From: Tannerella sp. oral taxon 808
Lineage (GTDB): Bacteria > Bacteroidota > Bacteroidia > Bacteroidales > Tannerellaceae
Assembly: GCA_002890585.1 (NCBI GenBank)
Contig: MIQB01000059.1
Location: 1 to 13,803 of the forward strand
DNA length: 13,803 nucleotides
Direction: 5' to 3'
Part shown: piece by piece, positions 7,050-13,055 of the stretch
How the letters are laid out: each line of letters begins with the position of its first letter
Position numbering within the stretch: the stretch's first letter is position 1
The notes under the pieces: model-generated
Told to the model about the DNA's origin: nothing
Databases searched by the model: none
Seen by the model: the letters and a program-made list of their open reading frames with translations, nothing else
Made by a program: the position numbers and the translations under genes

Positions 7050-7507
7050 ATCGAGTATTTACTACGGTCGAAGGGTTCGTATTTCGGATCCATGGGCACG
7101 TACTGTTCGTCGTCCCAAAGCGTGCTGGTGATCATCAGGTCGGCGCTGTATCGGTTGCAGGCGATGGGCACGTTGTGCACGCGGCATTGGCGGAGCAGCA
7201 TTTGGATGTCTGCCTCGTGTGGTTGCGGGTTCAGGTCGTCGATGAGGAAGACGGCGAGGTTGATCTCCTTGCGCACCACCATGGCGGCGATCTCCGTGTC
7301 GCCCCCCATCGGGCCGGAGTGCATGCAGCGGATGTTGCTGTATTCGATGCCTCGATCCTCGAAAGCCTCTTTGATGAGTGTGCCGGTGGTGCCGGTGCAG
7401 ACTAAGTTGTGGGCGGCCAGGAAGTCGGCGTTGAAGATCGCCCAATCGATCATGTCGACCTTGCGGTTGTCGTGCGCTACGAGCGCGATTGTCAATTTCT
7501 TATGCAT
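7046..7507 (-). CDS. mgsA: Methylglyoxal synthase
   Basis: MgsA converts dihydroxyacetone phosphate to methylglyoxal and phosphate, a bypass of lower glycolysis that relieves phosphate starvation. The 153-residue product is family-typical (E. coli has 152). Visible motifs: IALVAHDNRK with His12, the phosphate-binding TGTTG at 38-42, HSGPMGGD with the catalytic Asp70, and DDLNPQPHEAD with His97 and Asp100. The last three are each one residue off the E. coli positions Asp71, His98 and Asp101. I chose ATG 7507 because the longer frame (from 7543) reads through the promoter box. It is the first gene of an mgsA-leuB pair with a 4-bp overlap. Upstream on its strand are a -7 box, an overlapping dyad and the 42-bp repeat array. 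Confidence 0.95.
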   Translation of the reverse strand: MHKKLTIALVAHDNRKVDMIDWAIFNADFLAAHNLVCTGTTGTLIKEAFEDRGIEYSNIRCMHSGPMGGDTEIAAMVVRKEINLAVFLIDDLNPQPHEADIQMLLRQCRVHNVPIACNRYSADLMITSTLWDDEQYVPMDPKYEPFDRSKYSI

Positions 7508-7540
7508 AATTATTAAGGGTTTATGGGTATGTGTCGGGGG

Positions 7541-7566
7541 CAAAGGTAGGCCGTCTCATGGCCTAC
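7541..7566 (-). promoter_or_regulatory. mgsA -7 box with overlapping perfect dyad
   Basis: TACCTTTG on the - strand (7548-7541) matches the Bacteroidetes -7 consensus TAnnTTTG, 33 bases before ATG 7507. A perfect 7-bp inverted repeat, GTAGGCC (7546-7552) and GGCCTAC (7560-7566) with a 7-base spacer, overlaps the upstream end of the -7 box and fills the space where RNA polymerase binds. I see no TTTG -33 box at the usual distance. A repressor or activator site is a reasonable reading. Confidence 0.55.
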
Positions 7567-7594
7567 GGTTTTTCGCCCCTCAGCGGAAAAATTC

Positions 7595-7840
7595 CGTGCG
7601 TGAGGTTTTGGACCTCTCGTGCGAGGTACAAAGTATGGCGTGCGAGGTTTTAGACCTCTCGCGTGAGGTAAAAAGTATGGCGTGCGAGGTTTTGGACCTC
7701 TCGCATGAGGTAAAAAGTATGGCGTGCGAGGTTTTAGACCTCTCGCGTGAGGTAAAAAGTGTGGCGTGCGAGGTTTTAGACCTCTCGCGTGAGGTAAAAA
7801 GTATGGCGTGCGAGGTTTTATTCTTCTCGTGCGAGCAAAA
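7595..7840. repeat. 42-bp intergenic tandem repeat array, about six units
   Basis: GAGGTTTT anchors occur at 7602, 7644, 7686, 7728, 7770 and 7812, exactly 42 bases apart. The unit reads roughly GCGTGCGAGGTTTTAGACCT followed by CTCGCGTGAGGTAAAAAGTATG. Within it GAGGT and ACCTC form a perfect dyad around TTTAG or TTTGG. The last unit diverges after GAGGTTTTA. The array lies upstream of mgsA and downstream of kdsA, both on the - strand. Since 42 is divisible by three and the unit lacks stops in several frames, long frames run through it on both strands. They are artefacts of the repeat, not evidence of a protein. Confidence 0.93.
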
Positions 7841-7856
7841 CGGGTGCTCTGCACTG

Positions 7857-7909
7857 GATCTGATGCGATTTCTCATTGTATTTTCTATATCGAATGAGTG
7901 ATTTAGATC
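7857..7909. other. Nested inverted repeats between the 42-bp array and kdsA
   Basis: CTCATT at 7872-7877 pairs with AATGAG at 7893-7898 around a 15-base AT-rich loop. An outer GATCT (7857-7861) can pair with AGATC (7905-7909). The stretch is more AT-rich than its surroundings. No -7 box or coding frame is evident; it may be a weak transcriptional end signal or a binding site. Confidence 0.3.
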
Positions 7910-7916
7910 AAAATAA

Positions 7917-7943
7917 GCGCAAGGACGTACGTCGTCCCTACGC
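7917..7943. repeat. REP-like palindrome downstream of kdsA
   Basis: GCG..A.GGACG at 7917-7927 pairs with CGTCC.T.CGC at 7933-7943 around TACGT, with two mismatches. On the - strand it begins GCGTAGGGACG, recalling the GTAGGGGCG arm at 916-943. The central ACGTACGT itself is almost palindromic. Confidence 0.45.
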
Positions 7944-7956
7944 TTTATGCTCTCTT

Positions 7957-7971
7957 GGGGTGATTTTCCCC
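7957..7971 (-). terminator. Possible weak terminator hairpin after kdsA
   Basis: GGGG (7957-7960) and CCCC (7968-7971) enclose a seven-base loop, four bases past the kdsA stop. No T tract follows on the - strand (AAGAGAG), so this is at best a pause or RNA-stabilising stem. Confidence 0.35.
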
Positions 7972-7974
7972 TGT

Positions 7975-8781
7975 TTACATTCCAGCGATCACCTCGCGGA
8001 TGCGCACCAACCGCTGGAGCAGCCCCTCCAGTCGGTCGAGCGGAAGCATGTTCGCCGCGTCCGACAGCGCCGAGGGGGGATCAGGGTGCGTCTCAAGGAA
8101 GATACCGTCCGTCCCCACGGCCACGGCCGCCCGCCCGATCGTTTCGATCAGTTCCGGCAACCCGCCCGCCACGCCCGAGGCTAAGTTGGGTTGCTGCAGC
8201 GAGTGCGTGATGTCCGTCACCACCGGATGCCCGAAGGCCTGCATGCGGGGGATGCCGCGGAAGTCGACGACGAGGTCAGTATATCCGAACGTCGTTCCCC
8301 GCTCCGTCAGCATCACATTCGGGTTGCCCGCGTCCACCACCTTTTGCGCCGCAAACCGCATCGCGTCCGGCGCCAAGAACTGCCCTTTCTTGATGTTCAC
8401 GATCCGCCCCGTGCGCGCTGCCGCCACTAATAGGTCAGTCTGCCGGCAGAGGAAGGCCGGGATCTGCAGCACATCCACATATTCCGCTGCCATGGCCGCC
8501 TCATGCGCCTCGTGGATGTCCGTCACGGTCGGTATGCCCAACTGTTCGCGCACCTTACGCAAGATGCCGAGCGCCCGTTCGTCGCCGATGCCCGTGAAGG
8601 AGTCGATGCGCGAGCGGTTCGCCTTGCGATACGACCCCTTGAAGACGTACGGGATGCCCAACCGAGCCGTAATCTCCGCCACCCGTTCAGCGATGCGCAG
8701 CGCCATTTCCTCCCCCTCAATCACGCACGGCCCAGCCAGCAGAAAGAACTGCTTCTTGCCTCTCAATTCATTCAATTCCAT
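7975..8781 (-). CDS. kdsA: 3-deoxy-D-manno-octulosonate 8-phosphate synthase, metal-dependent type
   Basis: KdsA condenses phosphoenolpyruvate with arabinose 5-phosphate to make KDO 8-phosphate, the precursor of the lipopolysaccharide inner core. The 268 residues cover the complete TIM barrel. Signature segments are LLAGPCVIEGEE, FKGSYRKANRSR, IPAFLCRQTDLL, NIKKGQFLAP, LTERGTTFGYTDLVVDFR and ETHPDPPSALSDAANMLPL. Cys19, His193, Glu230 and Asp241 match the metal ligands of the Aquifex enzyme (Cys11, His185, Glu222, Asp233), all with the same offset of eight, so this is the metal-dependent class. The E. coli enzyme has Asn in place of the Cys. miaA lies 66 bases upstream on the same strand with no obvious terminator between, so the two are probably cotranscribed. 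Confidence 0.96.
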   Translation of the reverse strand: MELNELRGKKQFFLLAGPCVIEGEEMALRIAERVAEITARLGIPYVFKGSYRKANRSRIDSFTGIGDERALGILRKVREQLGIPTVTDIHEAHEAAMAAEYVDVLQIPAFLCRQTDLLVAAARTGRIVNIKKGQFLAPDAMRFAAQKVVDAGNPNVMLTERGTTFGYTDLVVDFRGIPRMQAFGHPVVTDITHSLQQPNLASGVAGGLPELIETIGRAAVAVGTDGIFLETHPDPPSALSDAANMLPLDRLEGLLQRLVRIREVIAGM

Positions 8782-8847
8782 TGTCTATTTCTTTTTGATT
8801 TATGCCGATACAACTACTTCCTCCATCTCCCCCTGACTGCTCTCTAA

Positions 8848-9774
8848 CTACCCTTTGACTACCTTATATAATAGCTCCTCCGCACGCCGGATCATCTCGT
8901 CCGTGGACTGCGTTGCGTCGATCCAGTGGATCGTAAACCCTCGCCGCTCCATGCCTCGGAACCACGTCATCTGCCGTTTGGCAAACTGGTGGATAGCGAT
9001 CTCGAGACCCCTCACCATCTCCTCGCGCGAGCGTTGCCCCATCACATACTCCGTCACGAAGCGATATTCCAACCCGTAATACATCAGATCCTCCGCCGCG
9101 ATTCCTTCGTCCAGTAGCGCCTTCACCTCGTCGATCAGTCCCTCATCCAGCCGTACGGCAAGCCGTCGCGAGATACGCTCTCGCCGCAGCTCTCGGCTAA
9201 TGTCCAACCCGATGATGAGGCTCTTTAGCGGCGCGAACTCCGTGCGTCCTGGTGCCTCGTGGCGGTAGTACTCTTCGATCTCTATCGCACGGATGGCGCG
9301 TTGCGCGCTGTCCACGTCCGTCTTGTTGTGCAGTGTCTTGTACGATGCCAACATCCGCTCAAGTTCCTCAAGCGGCACATCCTTTAGCCGTTCCCTAAGC
9401 GCCTCGTTCGGTGGCACATCCAATAGCCGGTATCCCTTCAGCACCGCCTCGATATACATGCCCGTCCCTCCGCAGAGGATTGGCACCACGCCCGCCGTGC
9501 GCAGCCTGTGGAAGACGTCGAAGAAGTCGTGTTGATAGCGGAAGACATTATAGCGCGTACCCGGTTCGCAGATGTCGATCAGATGACAGGGCACCTGCCG
9601 TCCATCTACCACATAGTCCTCCAAGTCCTTCCCCGTGCCGATGTCCATCCGCCGGTAGACCTGTCGCGAGTCAGCGCTGATGATCTCCGTGTGCAAAAGA
9701 GAGGCCCACGCCGCAGCAAATCGTGTCTTGCCGCAGGCCGTGGGCCCTAAAATTGTGATCAGTTCATGCTCCAT
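8848..9774 (-). CDS. miaA: tRNA dimethylallyltransferase
   Basis: MiaA transfers a dimethylallyl group to N6 of A37 in tRNAs that read codons starting with U. With ATG 9774 the product has 308 residues, normal for the family. Motifs include the P-loop GPTACGKT at 10-17, ISADSRQVYRRMDIGTGK with the catalytic Asp35, LCGGTGMYIEAVLKG, DSAQRAIRAIEI, and the C-terminal tRNA-contact motif QFAKRQMTWFRG. A longer frame starts at 9816, but the 14 added residues are not part of the family core, and the DNA there holds two perfect hairpins better explained as a leader; I therefore favour 9774. Many Bacteroidales have two miaA genes, so this may be one of a pair. Confidence 0.94.
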   Translation of the reverse strand: MEHELITILGPTACGKTRFAAAWASLLHTEIISADSRQVYRRMDIGTGKDLEDYVVDGRQVPCHLIDICEPGTRYNVFRYQHDFFDVFHRLRTAGVVPILCGGTGMYIEAVLKGYRLLDVPPNEALRERLKDVPLEELERMLASYKTLHNKTDVDSAQRAIRAIEIEEYYRHEAPGRTEFAPLKSLIIGLDISRELRRERISRRLAVRLDEGLIDEVKALLDEGIAAEDLMYYGLEYRFVTEYVMGQRSREEMVRGLEIAIHQFAKRQMTWFRGMERRGFTIHWIDATQSTDEMIRRAEELLYKVVKG

Positions 9775-9783
9775 TGCGCTTGT

Positions 9784-9825
9784 TTCGGCCAATGGGGCCG
9801 AACCCTTCACGGTCATGTTTGACCG
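9784..9825. promoter_or_regulatory. Two adjacent perfect hairpins just upstream of miaA
   Basis: TTCGGCC (9784-9790) pairs with GGCCGAA (9796-9802) around AATGG. CGGTCA (9810-9815) pairs with TGACCG (9820-9825) around TGTT. Both lie in the 50 bases before the preferred miaA start at 9774. They could be operator dyads or leader stems controlling miaA. If translation begins at 9816 instead, most of this would be coding. Confidence 0.5.
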
Positions 9826-10226
9826 CTACTAAAAGAACATGTTGTAGCACGCGAAAAACTTCTGTCTCCTGTTTTTTACGCCTGCAAGATTGTCTCCGCG
9901 GACGGTAGTCCGTTCATCGGGCGCTTCCGCCCTCGGTTCTTGACTCTCGCAGAAGTAGTCCCTCTTTTCTACATTGGGATCACTCCTGGCGATGTCGCCG
10001 GTTCGTGTACGAATCCACGCAGGATTCTTTGGGAATAATGTTTTCATCGCGATAAAAATTTAAGAGATCAAACGTCCTTGAGAAAGGGAACTCCGCTCCC
10101 TGAGCCCTTTTCTCGATGTAAATGTAACGCATAAGTGGAAAAATCGTTGATCGAATGTCGTTGGAGCGTCCGAATTTTACGATCATTTAACGGCTTCCGG
10201 TATGCCTCGGGCGGGACATTCCGTTC
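9826..10226. other. Non-coding region between miaA and the YhcH-family gene
   Basis: About 400 bases without a gene I can support. A 72-codon - strand frame (10047 to 9829, starting MKTLFPKNPAWIRTRTGDIA) and a 68-codon frame (10186 to 9980) overlap here. Neither resembles a known family. I looked for a tRNA and found no complete cloverleaf, although GGATTCGTACACGAACC on the - strand looks superficially like a T arm. A strong hairpin lies at 10078-10116. Composition is less GC-rich than the neighbouring genes. Confidence 0.5.
10078..10116. other. Long bulged hairpin, possible structured RNA or attenuator
   Basis: TTGAGAAAGGG (10078-10088) pairs with CCCTTTTCTCGA (10105-10116) with one bulged T and one wobble. 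An inner CTC (10091-10093) pairs with GAG (10102-10104), leaving loop CGCTCCCT. No clear T tract follows on either strand. The hairpin lies about 110 bases beyond the YhcH-family stop codon, too distant for an ordinary terminator. Confidence 0.45.
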
Positions 10227-10679
10227 TCACCCCACGGCAATCTTAGCCACCACCTTGCGGATACTTCCCTGCCCGATGCCAGGTGCATGGCCATCCTCGG
10301 GGAAGTAGACAGCGAAATGCCCCGGATAGAGTTTGGTGTACGTCGTGGGGAAATCGAGGTAGAGGGTGCTGTCTTTCTCTGCATCGTAAGGTCGGGAGAT
10401 GAGCATCAGTTCGTCACCCGCCTTCCATCCCACGCTTTCCACCCCGACGATGGGTGTGAGGATGTCGATATGCCGTTCGTGCGACTCCAAGACGGCGTCT
10501 TGCGGATCACGCCCGCGGCAGGTGGTGATGGAGAACGACAGCCGTGGGTCATCCGTCTCGACCCGCCCGTCCTCAACTTGCGAGAAGTCTGTCTCCTTCA
10601 AATAATCAAATGCCCTCTTAAACAAGGGATGCAACGACTCGATGTACTTCGAGTTCTGTAGGGAATCTACTATCATCAT
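10227..10679 (-). CDS. YhcH/YjgK/YiaL (DUF386) family protein, sugar anomerase-like
   Basis: The product has 150 residues, the usual size of this cupin-like family. Conserved segments are ESHERHIDILTPIVGVESVGW and FAVYFPEDGHAPGIGQGSIRKVVAKI; the Glu and His residues in them are the likely metal-binding positions. E. coli YhcH (NanQ) is reported to be an N-acetylneuraminate anomerase, and relatives include YiaL and EbgC, so a role in sialic acid or other free-sugar handling is plausible. No sugar catabolic gene is adjacent, so the substrate is unknown. ATG 10679 is chosen because MMIVDSLQNSKY resembles family starts; a second ATG at 10676 is equally possible. The 26 residues gained by starting at 10757 are not family-like. 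The gene diverges from the DUF349 gene. Confidence 0.88.
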   Translation of the reverse strand: MMIVDSLQNSKYIESLHPLFKRAFDYLKETDFSQVEDGRVETDDPRLSFSITTCRGRDPQDAVLESHERHIDILTPIVGVESVGWKAGDELMLISRPYDAEKDSTLYLDFPTTYTKLYPGHFAVYFPEDGHAPGIGQGSIRKVVAKIAVG

Positions 10680-10949
10680 TGTATTTGGTTTATGGCTCCC
10701 AGCCAGAGTGGAGGGGGGGATGGTCCGCCGCCTGCCTGGGAATGCGTTCCCTATCATAACCGCCGATCCGAGATTTTTGTTACTCCAATAAATACGAAAC
10801 TGTCACAAAAGACCTTTGTGCCCTCCTTTTTCTCCTGCTACGATCGGCACTTTTTCACGGCGGGAATAGTCAATCCCCCGAAAACTGCTTCCTTTGTCCC
10901 ACTGAGTGGATAACGGAGGGAAGAACCTCCCTGTAATAAAAACAGCGAA
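10680..10949. promoter_or_regulatory. Divergent intergenic region with several short dyads
   Basis: This 270-base region must hold promoters for the YhcH-family gene (-) and the DUF349 gene (+), but I find no clean TAnnTTTG box. It contains GGGAA-TGCG-TTCCC at 10738-10751, CACAAA-AGACC-TTTGTG at 10804-10820, and GGAGG-GAAGAA-CCTCC within the 40 bases before ATG 10950. Any of these may be a protein-binding site or leader hairpin. Confidence 0.4.
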
Positions 10950-13055
10950 ATGGAATTGACAAAAGACACCAATGAGACGAGCGTTCCGGAAATGGATCGG
11001 GCGCCCGAACAGCTTTCGGACAATCTGTCTGAGAACGTGGACACGCAAGACGTAGCACACACCCCCGAAGAAAACGTAACCACACCGGAACCCGCCCCGA
11101 CCGAGGCCGCCGCCGATGCAACCGAGGCGCCTGCCCCAGCACCGGAGCCAACCCCCGATCAACCCGAGCCTACTTCGGAAGTATCTGAACCGGCAGCGGA
11201 ACAACCCGCCCCGCAAGAGGCACCGGCTGAGACGGTACGCGACATCGTCGTCAACGAAGCGGCCGTGCAGCAGGATCCGCAGATGAAGGAGCTTCCCACC
11301 ACACCGGATGACTACTGCGGCGAACTGCAGGAAGCCATCGAAACGGGAGCCGTCGGTATGCTCAACAAGCACGAGATCATCGATAAGCTGAAAGAACTGG
11401 TCGGGCATGCGGAGGACGTCACGCGTGAACAGTTTGACAAGCTGCGCCAGTCGTACTACCGTATTGTCAAAGCTGAGTCTGAAGAGTTGAAGCGTGTCTT
11501 TTTAGAAGGTGGCGGGAATGAAGACGACTTCGAGACCCCGATCGACGACACACTCCCCGTATTTAAGGAGGTCGTAAACCGCTTCAAGGAACGCAAGGCC
11601 GAGATAGAGCGGGTGAAGGCGCGCGTGAGGGAAGAGAACTACGTGAAGAAGCTGAACCTCATAGACCGCATAAAGGGGCTCATAGAAAGTCCGGACGACT
11701 TCAACCGCCGATACAACGAGTTCCGCGACATTCAGCAGAAGTGGAAGGAATACGACCCCGTGCCGCAGGAACACGTCAAGGATTTGTGGCGCGATTATCA
11801 GGTACAGAGCGAGCGCTTTTACGACCTCGTCAAGATCAACCACCAGCTGCGTGATTACGACTTCAAGAAGAATTTGGAACGCAAGCTGGGACTGACCGAG
11901 GCCGCACAGAAGCTGCTTGACGTGAAAGACGTCGTCTCCGCCTATCGCAACATGCAGCAGCTCTTCCAGCAATGGCGTGAGATCGGCCCCGTGCCCCGCG
12001 AACAGCGCGACGAGGTGTGGAACAACTTCAAGGAAATCATGACCCAGATCAATAAGAAGCATCAGTCATACTTCGAGACGCTGCGTGCAAAGGAGGCGGA
12101 GAACCTGAAGGAGAAAACCGCCCTCTGCGAGATTGTCGAGGCTGTCGTGTATGACGACCTGAAGACCTTCAAAGACTGGGAAAAGAAGACCGAAGAAGTG
12201 ATCGGGCTGCAGAAGAAATGGCGCACCATCGGCTTCGCCTCTCGGAAGCAGAACCAGAAGATCTACGACCGCTTCCACGCCGCTTGCGATGAGTTCTTCA
12301 AGAATCGCAGCGAGTTCTTCCGGAGCATCCGAAAAGACCTCGACGAGAACCTGAAGCAGAAGAAGGCGCTCCTGGAGAAGGCCGAGGCGCTGAAGGAGAG
12401 CACCGACTGGAAGGAGACGACCCAAGCCATGATCGAGCTACAGAACGAGTGGAAGAAGATAGGCCCCTCGCAAAGGCGCCATTCAGAGCCCATCTGGAAA
12501 CGCTTCAATGCCGCTTGCGACTACTTCTTCGAGCGTAAAAACCAAGCCTTCGCCGGCCAACGTGATGATGAAAAGGCCAACCTCGAAGCCAAGAACGAGA
12601 TCGTGAGGAAGATCGAAGCCCTCAACGAACTGCCCGACGACGAGGCCCTCACCACACTCAAGGCCCTCATCGCAGACTGGAAAGCCATTGGTTACGTACC
12701 CTTTAAGGAGAAGGAAAAGGCCTACGACAGCTTCCGTAAAGCCGTCGACGCACAGTATACCCGCCTCAACGTGGCGCAGACTGACCGCAAGCTCCGCGAC
12801 TTCCGCTCGGGCCTCTCTGAGATGAGCGAAAAGGGCAAGACGCGCATACACACCGAACGTGAACGGCTCATGCGTACCTACGAGCGGATGAAGAGCGAGA
12901 TCCAGACCTACGAGAACAACCTCGGCTTCCTCAACATCTCGTCCAAGGGCGGCAGCGGCCTGCTCAAGGAGATGGAGCGCAAGCTGGAGCGGCTCAGAGA
13001 AGAGATGGCGCTCGTGGTGAAGAAGATCGACGCGATCGATGAAAACCTGGAGTAG
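10950..13055 (+). CDS. DUF349 repeat protein
   Basis: The product has 701 residues and no signal peptide or membrane segment, so it is probably cytoplasmic. Residues 1 to about 110 are an acidic, Pro/Ala/Glu-rich, probably disordered region. From about residue 130 the protein is charged and helical. It carries five DUF349 units marked by a Trp-containing motif: QKWKEYDPVPQE, QQWREIGPVPRE, KKWRTIGFASRK, NEWKKIGPSQRR and ADWKAIGYVPFK. The Trp residues lie near 265, 341, 422, 500 and 577, so the unit is about 78 residues. The C-terminus (IHTERERLMRTYERMKSEIQ and beyond) is coiled-coil-like. DUF349 has no established biochemical role that I can state with confidence. The 3' end overlaps the start of the next gene by 17 bases in another frame, suggesting cotranscription. 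Confidence 0.9.
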   Translation: MELTKDTNETSVPEMDRAPEQLSDNLSENVDTQDVAHTPEENVTTPEPAPTEAAADATEAPAPAPEPTPDQPEPTSEVSEPAAEQPAPQEAPAETVRDIVVNEAAVQQDPQMKELPTTPDDYCGELQEAIETGAVGMLNKHEIIDKLKELVGHAEDVTREQFDKLRQSYYRIVKAESEELKRVFLEGGGNEDDFETPIDDTLPVFKEVVNRFKERKAEIERVKARVREENYVKKLNLIDRIKGLIESPDDFNRRYNEFRDIQQKWKEYDPVPQEHVKDLWRDYQVQSERFYDLVKINHQLRDYDFKKNLERKLGLTEAAQKLLDVKDVVSAYRNMQQLFQQWREIGPVPREQRDEVWNNFKEIMTQINKKHQSYFETLRAKEAENLKEKTALCEIVEAVVYDDLKTFKDWEKKTEEVIGLQKKWRTIGFASRKQNQKIYDRFHAACDEFFKNRSEFFRSIRKDLDENLKQKKALLEKAEALKESTDWKETTQAMIELQNEWKKIGPSQRRHSEPIWKRFNAACDYFFERKNQAFAGQRDDEKANLEAKNEIVRKIEALNELPDDEALTTLKALIADWKAIGYVPFKEKEKAYDSFRKAVDAQYTRLNVAQTDRKLRDFRSGLSEMSEKGKTRIHTERERLMRTYERMKSEIQTYENNLGFLNISSKGGSGLLKEMERKLERLREEMALVVKKIDAIDENLE

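Noticed and set aside
7513..7876. Two - strand frames rich in KTSHAILFTSRERS or KPRTPYFLPHARGL repeats
   Set aside because: They are translations of the same 42-bp array in other frames. Both cannot be real, and they lie in the upstream region of mgsA.
7092..7901. Long + strand frame encoding repeats of a 14-residue motif (ACEVLDLSREVKSM)
   Set aside because: It combines the antisense of mgsA with the 42-bp DNA repeat. The unit length divisible by three keeps the frame open. Similar frames exist on the - strand, and no start or family supports a protein.
9990..10030. tRNA-like T arm (GGATTCGTACACGAACC on the - strand)
   Set aside because: No matching acceptor, D or anticodon arms could be placed at proper distances.
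9829..10047. 72-codon small protein starting MKTLFPKNPAWIR
   Set aside because: No recognisable family, no promoter box, and it overlaps another short frame. I kept it only as a possibility within the non-coding region.
10803..11408. 201-codon - strand frame opposite the DUF349 N-terminus
   Set aside because: It is a shadow of the Ala/Pro/Glu-rich coding segment. Arg/Gly-rich translation is typical of antisense GC-rich DNA.
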